From the NCBI GenBank assembly GCA_009103225.1, contig RHPI01003009.1, positions 203,619 through 267,618 on the forward strand: a stretch of 64,000 nt of DNA, read 5' to 3'. The notes under the pieces were generated by a model. The model saw only the letters and a list, made by a program, of their open reading frames with translations. It had not been told where the DNA came from and did not search any database. The stretch comes from Chlorokybus atmophyticus (Eukaryota > Streptophyta > Chlorokybophyceae > Chlorokybales > Chlorokybaceae). Both the position numbers and the translations under genes were made by a program. Shown here in pieces: positions 35,504 through 45,399 of this stretch; positions within the stretch are counted from its first letter, which is position 1; every line of letters begins with the position of its first letter.

Positions 35504-37032
35504 CTATCGGCCCCCACGGTCAGTGGAGGCCTTACGGCAATAGGCACGCAGGTGCCCAGGCTCCCCACAGTTGTAACAGGTGCGGGTGTCACGCTGGCCC
35601 CGTGTAGAAGCGGCCTGGGATTGCATGGGAGCGGTCCTGTAGCTGGTGTTCCCCGCACCAGATGCGTAGGACCCAGAGTAGCGAGGGGGGTACTGGCCCC
35701 GCCCCTTGTTAGGAGTGTAGGCAGGCTTTGCCTTGTGCTTGGGCTGCGCCGCAGCCGCCTCCTTGATTGCCTTCTTAAGGCGCTTCGCCTCGGCGTCATC
35801 CGCGGCCAGAGGATGTCCCTCGAGCTCCTCCACCACTTTTCAGTTGTGTTTGTTGGCTACTTCTAAGTAGTGAAACTGTTTGAATACCTCCTCAAATGCT
35901 GCGCACAAAGCACATGTAAGCAACACGAGTTGCATCAGCACACTGGCTCAAAGCCATAGGGTCCAGCGCCAAGCGCACCCACATCCCACCCTCAACTTTA
36001 CCTACCACATGCCCTGCGGATGCGGATGCATATGATGTGCCCTGTTGTGCTTGTTACCTTGCTGTGAGGTAGTCATAATGTGAATACAGGGGTGAGCATG
36101 CAAAGGTGTTAAGTGCGGGCCCTCCCCCCCCGCCGGATATGGGGGGAGGAGGGATGCGGAACAAATGCATCTCGTGCATCTATGTTGACCAGGGGAAGCG
36201 CCTTTATAAGGCCCATAGCGCACGCATGTGCAAGTGGGCCTGGACCAAGTCCACACCCACATGATGATGTTTGTATGGACGCTCGTGCACATGACGCTAC
36301 GAAGAATGAGCCCACCTTTCATGTTCTCCCGGCGACCACGAGCGAAGTGAAGATCGTTGAGAAAATGAGCGGGCACACGGTCGAAGGAGCTCGCCGCCGC
36401 GCCAATGTGAGCCGCCACATCCACATGTTGCCGAGCCCGCTTCTTCAAGTTCTCCTTCCAAGGGGTCGCGGGCTCGGTGTAGCGGTTGCACAACGCCGCC
36501 ACCCGAGCATTAGGAGTGTTGGAGTCGCTCTCGCGGCGAAGGATGCTCACAAGTAGTGGATGGTTGGGCTCGTCCATGGGCTCATCAAGAGGGATGGCGG
36601 GCGCTTTTCCACGCTTGAGGCGGATGTTTTTCGCTTCCAACTCCTCCAACCTCTTCACCATGGCCTCCGTGGGTGTGGTGGAGGCGTTGGAAACCGGGCT
36701 TGCCGCCCTCTTTCTACGCTTGTAAGTGACCGCGAGTCGTCGTCGTCATGATTATCCTCATCATCACCATCACCATGACCATCACCATCACCATCACCAT
36801 CACCATCACCATCACCATCCTTGTTCACCTCCTCCCCATCCACCACGGGGGGGTGCTTTCTTTTCTCCTCACTCTCCGTTCGCCTCTCCTCCTCCTCACT
36901 CAAGGTCTGGCGACGCGGACTTCTCGCCTTTGCCAAGCGGTTGGAGGCCATGAGAGCCGCCGCCGCCGAGGCTTCCACGTCCTCGCATTGCCCTTGGGCG
37001 CTTGCTTGCGCCCGCGTCAACCTCTTGTCCAT
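35504..37032 (-). pseudogene. gag-like gene of the DIRS-type element, broken
   Basis: Starts at the ATG at 37032 (MDKRLTRAQASAQGQCEDVE). It contains an acidic Asp-Gly repeat from a CATCAC tract (36767-36818), then a frameshift near 36700, a basic YKRRKR stretch, and a coiled segment EAMVKRLEELEAKNIRLKRG. At 36316 a good donor (G|GTGGGC) suggests an intron up to about 35910, after which AFEEVFKQFHYLEVANKHN, a stop (about 35841) and KVVEELEGHPL follow. The end holds a CX2CX4HX4C knuckle (CYNCGEPGHLRAYC). Two lesions make it inactive. Confidence 0.65.
36767..36818 (+). repeat. CATCAC hexanucleotide repeat in DIRS gag
   Basis: Tandem CATCACCATCAC units with one CATGAC variant. On the minus strand it encodes Gly-Asp repeats of gag; plus-strand open frames of His or Ile-Thr are artefacts. 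Confidence 0.9.
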
Positions 37033-37054
37033 GGTGAAGGTCCCCCTTCCCCCT

Positions 37055-37258
37055 CACCACACTCGCCACCCTCGCCAAGGATGGCGCCGCCGTGCTAGGG
37101 TTTCAAGCGACTAGATAAGGAGCTTGTGGCTCACACTCACGCCTAGTGAGTGCTTGTGCCCCCTAGTGCCCGATGCACTAGGGGCACAAGAGTCTCATAA
37201 CTCATTAATGAGTTCTTGAGTTCATGGGCGCGCATTTCATGCGCTTCATGAACTCATA
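37055..37258 (-). repeat. Terminal repeat of DIRS-type element, copy 1
   Basis: About 204 bases whose reverse complement matches 39608-39808 over its length, with roughly 85-90% identity by eye. Outer end TATGAGTTCATGAAGCGCAT; inner end near ACCCTAGCACGGCGGCGCCA. It holds short internal palindromes (CTCATTAATGAG, CTTGTGCCCC...GGGGCACAAG). It sits directly upstream of gag. Confidence 0.85.
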
Positions 37259-38750
37259 TACCACCGAGGAAAAGGAGCCAAGCACCTACCATAAGACCAT
37301 TACAGCTTCTAATGATGAGTTCTTGCGTAAGGCCATAAATGAGGAGATTGCTTCGCTACACGCTAACAAGACTTGGGTACTTGATCAGGTTCCACAAGGC
37401 GTCAAGCTTATGCCTGTCGAGTGGGTGTACAAGGTCAAGTGTGATGGCAAGGGCAAGATTGAGCGCCATACAGCGCGACTTGTGGCAAAGTGCTTCCTAC
37501 AAGAGGAGGGCATTGACTACAAGGAGGTGTTTGCGTCTGCTGGTAAGCACACAACCTTCAAGGCACTGCTTGCAAAGGTTGCTATAAAGGACTTGGAGCT
37601 GCACCACCTGAATGTGAAGACTGCTTTTCTCTATAATGAGTTGGATGAGCGGATCTACGTGCAGCAGCCTCAAGGTTAAGAGGAGGGAGGCTCACACAAG
37701 GCTTGTTTGCTACACAACGCTCGTTATGGGCTTATGCAAGCGCTGAGAGTCTTGCACATACGGCTCAGCAAGGAGCTAGAAAAGATGCGCGATCAGCAAT
37801 TATTATTAAACCCTGGGCTCTTCATTGGTGAAGGCGGCCAAGTGTGGTTGCTGATGTACGTGGACGACATCATCTTGGCATCACATGACACTGCACCAAT
37901 ATCACATACTAAGGTGACACTGCAATCTGCTTTTAAGACTCGGGATCTTGGCAATGCATGCCTGTTCCTCGGCATTGTCATCATTCGAGAGAGAGTTGCA
38001 AGGACGATTAAGATCACTCAAATGCCGATGGTCCTAGATGTACTCTAGAAGGTCAAGTTGCAAAGCGCCAAGGGCAAGGCAACACCACTGAGCGTGGGAG
38101 TACATGTACTCACAAGACACTACCGCAGTGCTTGATAAGGCTATATATCCATATGGTGAGCTGATAGGAGCCTCATGTGCATATCCATCAGCACGAGGCC
38201 TGACGTCGCACAAGCTGTGGGAGCCTTGGCAAGACACATATAAGCACCAACCATGGATCACTGCAAGGCGGCAAAAGGAGTTCTTCGCTACCTTAGTAGC
38301 ACCCCGGACATGGGCATTACTTTTGGAAGGACAAAGGACATCACAATACACGGTTACTGTGATGCGGACTATGCGGGGGACCTCGACACGAGGAGGTCTA
38401 CCACATGATACACTTTTCTAATGGGAGGAGGCGCCCTCAATTAAAACAGCCGACTACAACCAATGATTACTGCATCAACCACTGAGGCCCAATACATGGC
38501 GGCTTCATCTGCGGTGAAGGAAGCGTTATGGCTTCGCAAGTTGGTCACTGACTTGGGACATGCAACGAGCCGTGTCACAATTATGCGTGATAACCAGGAA
38601 ATGCTCAAGTTAAGCATGCACCCCATTACATCAGCCAGGTCGAAGCATATCGACATCATGCACCACCTGGTGAGAGAGAGAGTTGCTTGAGGCAAGGTAG
38701 GGTTTAGGGATGGCAGCACGGAGGATATGCTCGCAAACTGCATAAACCAA
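37259..38750 (+). pseudogene. Copia pol remnant (RT and RNase H), second copy
   Basis: Plus-strand RT begins right at the end of the terminal repeat: EPSTYHKTITASNDEFLRKA, NEEIASLHANKTWVL, VEWVYKVKCDGKGKIERHTA, FKALLAKVAIKDLELHHLNV, a stop at 37677, then NARYGLMQALRVLHIRLSKE and the catalytic YVDDIILAS. RNase H follows out of frame (GYCDADYAGDLDTRRSTT in the raw frame, then STTEAQYMAASSAVKEALWL and SKHIDIMHHLVRE). At least four frame breaks are seen. It belongs to a different Copia lineage from the copy at 30.6-34 kb, judging by wording. Confidence 0.8.
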
Positions 38751-39282
38751 ACCACTACCACCAACCAAGTAAACTGGTTGCTTGCGCTCGGAGTGTTACA
38801 GATACTCTGCTCGCATGGGAGTGTTAAAGGTACTTTGGTAGGCGCCTTAGCTAAACTTATACAATCATCTTCACTTTAGGAGTTACGGTCAGTTGCCGTT
38901 ATGGGAGTTACAGTCCACCCTAGTCAATGTTGACTTTGACTTTGACTATGACCTTTAACTTGGACTAGTGTTGACTAGTGTTGACATTAACTAGCATTGA
39001 CTGATGTTGACTAGCACGCGCTAGTGTACCATATAAGATACTGTATGTTGTGCACTACAGTAAGATCCACTGTGCTCTGTTGACAGCGCCACACATGTGC
39101 TTCTCATTGGTGCTATTGTGCAATCGCAATATAGTGCACATAGCTGCTGCCGGGGGTGATGTGCGCCCTGTGATGCACATCAAAAAGTTGTTGTTTGGGC
39201 TACAAGCAAGCCGAGCCTGGCAAGTTGCTGCGCTCCATTAAGCGGGTGGGGGGAACGTGATCATACGCGACAGCGCTGTACC
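38751..39282. other. Non-coding, possible LTR fragment with TTGAC repeats
   Basis: Just after the Copia RNase H remnant, TGTTACAGATACTC could mark an LTR start (about 38797). At 38927-39015 short TTGACT/TTGACATT words recur about ten times. I see no gene. Confidence 0.4.
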
Positions 39283-39533
39283 ATGTGTACCATACTTGCG
39301 GTTGGGAAAAGGCAGCCATTGAGGCGACGGGGGAGGACCCCACACGTTTTGGCACACACTCTGCCCATTCGGGTGCTGCAACCCAGGCGGTACAGGCTGG
39401 TGTGCCCCAGCACGTGTGGCAAAAGTTTGAACATTGGAAGTCTTCCACTGCGGCTGAGGGCTATGTGCGTGTGGCATTGCCTGACTTGCACACACTTATG
39501 AGAAGCCTCGGCTTAAGTGGTACGCGCTCATAG
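39283..39533 (+). pseudogene. C-terminal fragment of a tyrosine recombinase (DIRS/Ngaro type)
   Basis: Reads EAATGEDPTRFGTHSAHSGA-like sequence: the segment FGTHSAHSGAATQAVQAGVP followed by QHVWQKFEHWKSSTAAEGYV corresponds to the last third of phage-type recombinases (HSLRSGGAT...GRWKS..A..GYV). In this position the usual catalytic Arg of HxxR is His (HSAH), and the conserved second Gly is Ala, so the copy is probably dead. The tyrosine is kept (GYV). The N-terminal half is absent. It lies 75 bases left of terminal repeat copy 2. Confidence 0.65.
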
Positions 39534-39547
39534 TGTTTTAATCTATC

Positions 39548-40089
39548 TATCGACCCATAGCGACCCCCCAGGATGAGCCGTGTCGCATATATCTTGTGTG
39601 TGAATAATATGAGTTCATGAAGCGCATAAAATGCGCGCTCATAAACTCAAGAACTCGTTAATAAGTTATGAGACTCTTGTGCCCGTAGTGCCTTGGGCAC
39701 TTGGGGGCACAAGCACTCACTAGAGTGAGTTGTAAATCACAAGCTGCTTATCTAGTCGCTTGAAACCCTAGCACGACGGCGCCACCCTTGGTGTGGGTGG
39801 CGGGTATGGTTTACTTTGCAGGTGTAAAGGCTTCGCAGGCTTCGACCTCTGCATCGGCAGCCATAGTGCCAGGTTGGCAATTGCAGAAGCGCGTGACTTT
39901 CGCACCTGTCGTGAACATGCAATAGTTCTCAGCAGCTGTAGCCTAGTACCCTAGTGCAGATGTTGTGTATAGGTCAGCCTATATCTGTACACTTGCACAT
40001 TTGTTTTGTTATGCACTTGGGTGCTGGGCGTAGCCGCCGTACTATCGACCCCTATAGCGACCCCCCAGCATGAATTGTGTGTCGCAAAT
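39548..40089 (+). repeat. Pair of short direct repeats around copy 2 of the DIRS terminal repeat
   Basis: TATCGACCC(CT)ATAGCGACCC followed by CCCAG(G/C)ATGA occurs at 39548-39590 and again at 40043-40089, in the same orientation and with similar following bases (GTGTCGCA). Such short direct repeats next to a recombinase gene recall split direct repeats or internal complementary regions of YR retroelements. Confidence 0.6.
39608..39808 (+). repeat. Terminal repeat of DIRS-type element, copy 2 (inverted)
   Basis: Inverted partner of 37055-37258. It reads TATGAGTTCATGAAGCGCAT-like sequence at the left and passes through TAGTCGCTTGAAACCCTAGC and GCGCCACCC at the right. Homology runs a further ~20 bases into the leader sequence, then stops. 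The two copies point outward from the Copia/recombinase segment between them, so copy 2 looks like the 5' end of another element rather than the far end of the same one. Confidence 0.8.
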
Positions 40090-41640
40090 AACTCATGTGT
40101 GAGTTGTGCACAATGTCATATTGACGCCAATATGTCACATTATTTTCTCACTTACCTGCCGGTGAGGATTAGACACTTATGCACCAGCAGTTCAACTTAC
40201 AGCACACCTTGCAATAAGCAACACCCCATACAAAAGTTGATGGGGAGAGCGCCCTTCAACCGCTTCAACCAGGCACCCAACACACAAGCAGCTTCGCAAG
40301 GATAGTAAGTGATTGCCACCACAAGGTGGTAGTCATGCCCTTGTACTCCTGCTGCTCTCTAACCTGGCAAAATAAAGACCAACAAGGTCTTGCTTCCTAC
40401 GCGCTAAATTGACAGCACAGGCTGACTTTATATACACTCAGACACTTCAACACAAATAGCATGACTGCTGCCTGTGCGACAATGCGCATTGACATTGTCA
40501 TGCCAAATACCCTCGCATGCCAGTCCTCTTTGAGCATGCCTATCCCACCCCAAGCCCGGGCTACCAGCATAAAGACCGCGCGCGCCCCAGTGTACTTTTA
40601 GCTACTTTGTACTCTTATAGCATGTAGCTAGGGCTACTCTATAGACCTCTCTGTAGGAACCGCGCGTAGCTGATCATTTAAGAATCAATTATTAGCTCGT
40701 GTGCTATATTAAGTCTTAGGGCATTTTCGCAATAACATACGGTCTTCATGTGACCATTGGCACTGCACAGTCATGATTTAACAGGTATAAGTAGGAAGTC
40801 ATAGTACTAGACTCGCTGATGACACTGTGAGTGAGTACTCAGAGTAGAGACTCAAACTTTAAGAGCTTGTGAAGCGACTTGAATGGAAGCACGCCATCCT
40901 GGTTGCTAAGGACTGCCTTACCACGTGAGACACAGTGTATGCTCTTATGCGCTGTGCTTGTCGATTCTGCGAGCTTGGCGGTGATGTGTTTGCTGCATCA
41001 ATCAGGACATAGCATGTCTAAGTTGTTCACTCACCTCATTTCAAAGTGTATTACATCATCCACTCATGCAAAGAACTGTGTATGCAGCACTACCTATCGC
41101 AGTGGCTTGTTCACTTACAATGTCATCCTCGTTGCTCAAGTGAGTGCATCGCATTCTGCTTTGAATTGTGCAATGTGTAGTTGGGGATACATCCATGTGC
41201 ATTTGCTATCACTGTCATCATATAGTGCACACACAAGCACTAGTGTGGTGAGTGGTAGCAGCATCAAGACAATTGGTATAGCACAAGCACTCTACCCTGC
41301 ATATGGACTAGCTGTATGAGCAGGCCCACCCCAGTCTTTTCAATAAAAATGGGTAATCTCAGCTGCTGAAGCCCAACCTTTAATTTCACCTACAAGCGAA
41401 CCAGCGACGGGAGCAACAATCGCAGCAGCAGAGGCTCGCATTTGATTATCGGCTTCACTCCATTTCGGTTTACCCCTCAGCATCGAGCTTCCCTTCTATC
41501 ATCCGACAGCGTCGACTACGGCATGGGGTCTTCCAGCTCAACCACATCCATGCGCTTTTTGAAACGTGCTGGCCCTATCTCGTTGAACAAATTCCTCATC
41601 AAGTTCCATTCAAAGATGTGACAGCAAGCTCTGAAGAACG
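39809..41640. other. No supported gene; degraded repeat sequence
   Basis: An open frame at 40879-41319 (146 codons, Ser/Cys/Leu rich) has no recognisable motif and no coding-like pattern. The remainder is broken in all frames. Nothing else seen. Confidence 0.4.
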
Positions 41641-42480
41641 AAGACTAGTCATATGAGATTTATTTTCACCTTGCTGCTCAGTATTTGGACCATGAAGCAC
41701 ACTTTGTTAATAAGTCTGTTGCTGAATTGCATCGAGTTACTGGCTATGCGAGCTCATCAGCACCATAGCATCTGCATCACTACACAATCCAGCTGCTGTC
41801 TTTCCACCTACTATTCTCGATGCAGTCACCGGCTTGTTTATAGCTGCAGCCATTAACAGGGCAAATGAGGAGGAGCCTGAGTTGGTGATTGTCAACCTAA
41901 CCGCTGCAGAAATTGAGACTACAATAGTTGCACGACATGCCCGCATTTCAAACCGTTTTGCTACTATCCTTAAAGAACATTGAGCTCCAGCCATTGAGGT
42001 GGGCACACCTCTACCTCTAGCAACACCTGGCTCTTGTGCGGCAGGCAGCACTTTCACCCTCGGGTCAGTTGCACTGTGCGCATCAGCCATCACCGTAGGT
42101 GCTGCCATCTTTGACTCTCCACTCAAGGACCTATACGCTGCACTTCGTCGCACTTTCCCATCTCAGACCATCAGCAAAGTGGAGGAGCTGAAACGGTTTT
42201 AACGCAAGCCCAACGAGGACCCTCTACGCCTGTAACCCAGACTGGAACGGCTGTTGAAGGACATTAACTACAAGATCGTCCGTAATGAGGCTGCTGCAAT
42301 GGTGTATATCAACGAGTTGGATGCCACATTGAGCGCGTCGTTGCGTCTGACCCTAAACTACAGCAAGCCCCTTGGCTACACGCTCAAAAAGGCTTTTAAA
42401 CTGCACAAGCCATCTATAAGCGCTTGGTGCATGAGAAGGCAGTGTTGGACACCAATCGCAGTGCCTCACGGCTTGTAGCC
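41641..42480 (+). pseudogene. Decayed gag-like coding region
   Basis: Frames joined across several breaks read AAINRANEEEPELVIVNLTA, then ISNRFATILKEH with a stop, then PLKDLYAALRRTFPSQTISK and, after another stop, ERLLKDINYKIVRNEAAAMV and YINELDATLSASLRLTL. The pattern resembles gag/capsid regions of LTR elements. At least three stops are present. The family is not certain. Confidence 0.4.
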
Positions 42481-42489
42481 AGCACAACT

Positions 42490-43135
42490 ACTGAGCCTCC
42501 TCGCCGCGAGCGTGATCGGGACGCTCCACCAGCATGCAGCAAAGGGAAACGGCTCATACTGCTTTGCCTTTTTATAAGGTTTTAGGCTCATAACATGTGT
42601 GACAAATGGTGCCCACATCCCACCGGGGCAGAGCACGGGCCACCAAGTTTGTGTTGTCCACTCGGGCGCAATGAGGCACATGCGAGCTTTGCATTCGCGG
42701 GCATGGCAGCACAGTGCCCACACGGTGTGGTGGGGGATGGCACCAGCTGTTGCAACCACCCAAGTCAGAGTGCAAGGCATTGCCCGATGAGCCCAGACTT
42801 GGCAACACCGAGTTAAAGGCCACACACACAGTGTTGGCATCCGTGGTGAAATGGTCCACATCAAAGAGGCCCCGCTTGCGGACGAGTAAGCAAACCCAGG
42901 CTGTTTTTAGAGTCCTACCATTCCAATCTGGTGCCTTCAAGAGCGCGTCCGCCTCCTGATAAAGCTCGCGTGGTAACCACTCCACGTCCGAGCGGATGCA
43001 ATGGAAAAAGATGCGATATGCCACTTGCAAGTGTTTGGCCTCACTGCCCCCTTTGCGCATAAAGTAGTACACATTGCGGGCATCGCCATGACACAGCGTC
43101 TCGATGCGTTGTACTTCAAGTCCACCACAGTCCAT
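42490..43135 (-). pseudogene. DIRS-type RNase H/connection fragment
   Basis: Minus-strand open frame 43135-42572 reads YYFMRKGGSEAKHLQVAYRI, VEWLPRELYQEADALLKAPD, FDVDHFTTDANTVCVAFNS, and SGNALHSDLGGCNSWCHPPP with HRVGTVL. This 'WLPRE.N..ADALSK..DW' followed by 'FD.D.FA' and 'WCHPP' order is typical of the RNase H end of DIRS/Ngaro pol. It would fit after the truncated RT at 33978, but it is 8.5 kb away and may be another copy. Confidence 0.65.
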
Positions 43136-43740
43136 ACTAAATAACTGGAGGCAAAGGCATGGTGATCAGCCCAGGGGAGGCTTTTAACATGCATGGAGAC
43201 GAGGAGAACCAAGTTTAGCGCTTGCCAATGAGGTGGAGCTGACTCTGGGCCTGCACCAATAAAGGTGGGTGCCATACACATGCATGGAAGTTAGGCGAAG
43301 CACGGCGGACATGGTGAAAGAGGTAAAGGTGTGCGCAAGTGTTATGGCGTACGGATGCTCCAAACGAAGCACGCAATAGCCAACACCAAATGGCACCCCT
43401 CGTGATTGTTGCATCAACACCATGGAGCAAAATGGCGTAGAGCAGGAAAACGACTTCCCCCAATAGGTGAGGAGGCTACTGCTGGGGATCAGAAGGAGCC
43501 TTATGCACGGACGGATGCTGTGACATTACCATCAAAGAAGCAAGAGGAAATGGCTATGAACGCACCAATGGTGGTGAGTTATGCAAAAGAGGAGACAACA
43601 GAGTATTCTGGGCTTCGAGCACACATTTGCGATCACCATGGACGATGGAGAAAGTATAAGCTCATGATTGATAACGGTGCCAACATCAACTTTATGAGTA
43701 TTGATATTTCGCGGTGTTATGGTTGGCTATCGTCATTATG
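43085..43740 (+). pseudogene. Gypsy gag end and aspartic protease remnant
   Basis: Bases 43085-43250 match 45120-45285 (end of gag: RLDALYFKSTT, then GGKGMVISP-type sequence). Further on, 43545-43740 reads SGLRAHICDHHGRWRKYKLM, then IDNGANINFMSIDISRCYGW, which aligns with the protease of the Gypsy element at 55.9 kb (VDCGANSNFMSREVARRHKW). The active Asp is kept as IDNGA. Stops and gaps show it is dead. Confidence 0.65.
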
Positions 43741-44249
43741 AGAAGGTGAAGTGAAGCGCTGTAACAGTCAAGGCCAAAATTCGTGATTTCAATGGCCAAT
43801 TTAGGCCTACTTGTGAGATATCATGTCTTTCATGACTTGTGGCGGATATTGGCGAGTTGCCAGTCTGCCGCAGATATCGACCGGCCCACGGCCAGTCTGG
43901 AAGACGCCAGACAATGGAGGGCCAGTTGAAAAAGGGCTCAACCAAATTTTTGGAAGGGCCTGGCGCCAAGTAGTATACTTAAAACCACATGAGCAGCAAA
44001 TGAGGAGATCTTTGGTGCGTCGAAAAGGTCTAGAAGTGTCCTACAAGATTCTGCAAGAATAGCTGAGCTTCTAATTCCGTCTAGCGCTATAATCGTCTAG
44101 ACAGTAGTATGTGCTGGTAGTTGCAATACAACCTTTGGCTCCCTAGTTTCTTGTGTGCAAGCTTGGTGGTGGTTATCAGGGGTTGCTAGCGAGTGTCCAC
44201 CAGTATGTGCTTGCTTGTGTGACAATCCAAGGCGCTACACATGTCGATG

Positions 44250-45290
44250 TGTAGCTTCGAGCGCATGCGCGTGCGTACGCGAGTGGCGGGGCGCACGTGC
44301 GATCTTGATACAAGAGGCAAGGTTTCGGTGTGAATACTGTGCCTTAATAAAAGGGTTGTTAATTGCACGAGCTCACAGGTGGCAAGGCACGAGCACCGTT
44401 ACAACTGGTATCGGATCTATGGTTGCGGAGGTGCGAGTGTGGTAGCATTTCAAGGGATGAGGCTGCATACACTCTACTGTGAAGGAAAGGAGGTAAAGAT
44501 GGAGGATGTCCGTGTTGAGAAGCTTAAAATGCAATGTTGGCACTGCGAGAAGAGCTTCATCACATTCAAGCGGCGGCACAAGCACAACGCGAGGCGTATG
44601 AGCGTGCCATGGCGCATGCACAAGTTCCCACGGCGTCAAGCTCGCGCGTGCATGTGAAGGTGCCAAAACCAAAGCCATCTAAGGGTTAACGTGATGGAGA
44701 TGTTGTGGACGAGTGGCTCTTCTAAGTGTCATCATGGTTTAAGCTCACAGAGGTAACTGCACACTGCAATCCGAAGGTTGCCGCGACATTGCTTGAAGGT
44801 GCAGCACTTATGTGGTGGAGGCATCGATGTACGCGTGTTGCAAATGGGTTGGCGCTACCATTGACCACTATGGAAGAGTTGGCCATGGAGGTTAGGCTTT
44901 AGTTTGTTTCCGTGAGAGCGTGAAGGCCGCACGCGACAAACTTGCGGCCCTTGTGCAAGTGGGGTTGGTGATGGCGTACACGGCTGCGTTTCAACTATTG
45001 GTGATGTCCATACCCATCATGACCGAGGAGGAGCAGCTGAATAGGTATACAAGTGGTTTTAAATCTTTAGGGCGTAAAGAAGTGGTGCTACGGGACCCGA
45101 AAACACTCGTGGAGGCTATGCGCATCGCGGAGCGTCTCGACGCGTTGTACTTCAAGTCCACCACAAGAAGCACTGCCTGGAGGCAAAGGCATGGTGATCA
45201 GCCCTGGGGAGGCTTTTAATATGCATGGAGACGAGGAGAACCAAGTTTAGCGCTTGCCCATGGAGGTGGAGCTGACTCTGAGCTTGCGTG
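44250..45290 (+). pseudogene. Second decayed Gypsy copy: LTR end, primer site and gag
   Basis: Bases 44250-44403 resemble the last part of the 642-base LTR (GGCAAGGTTTCGGTGTGAA, then GAGCACCGTTACA), followed by a primer-binding-like ACTGGTATCGGA (about 44404-44415). The gag frame is broken: WFKLTEV, then VAATLLEGAALMWWRHRCTR, LTTMEELAMEV, a stop, and ARDKLAALVQVGLVMAYTAA to EAMRIAERLDALYFKS, parallel to the gag at 54.7-55.7 kb. It ends at about 45290. Confidence 0.75.
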
Positions 45291-45323
45291 ATGGGCGTAA
45301 TGAATCTGCGCTTGTAGCATATA

Positions 45324-45374
45324 TATGCTCTTAACGTTCAAGAGCATATTATGCTCTTAATCGCCAAGAGCATA
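45324..45374 (+). repeat. Twin hairpins with identical stems
   Basis: TATGCTCTT, 7-base loop, AAGAGCATA at 45324-45348, then TATGCTCTT, a different 7-base loop, AAGAGCATA at 45350-45374. Both stems are nine perfect pairs; the loops are AACGTTC and AATCGCC. A further CCAAGAGCCTA follows. It directly follows the decayed gag copy. Confidence 0.85.
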
Positions 45375-45399
45375 AACCTACCAAGAGCCTACGATTTTT

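Larger units (their letters stand above)
33976..37258 (-). mobile_element. Truncated DIRS-type (tyrosine-recombinase class) retrotransposon
   Basis: Minus-strand order: terminal repeat (37258-37055), gag (37032 to about 35504) and reverse transcriptase (34997-33978). The RT is of DIRS type and its RNase H, recombinase and left terminal repeat are missing, cut off where Copia sequence begins at about 33975. A matching recombinase C-terminus lies at 39283-39533 and an RNase H piece at 42570-43135, but neither can be shown to belong to this copy. Confidence 0.75.

Noticed and set aside
36726-37098. His-rich and Ile-Thr-rich frames on the plus strand
   Set aside because: They result from the CATCAC repeat; the minus-strand gag frame explains the sequence better.
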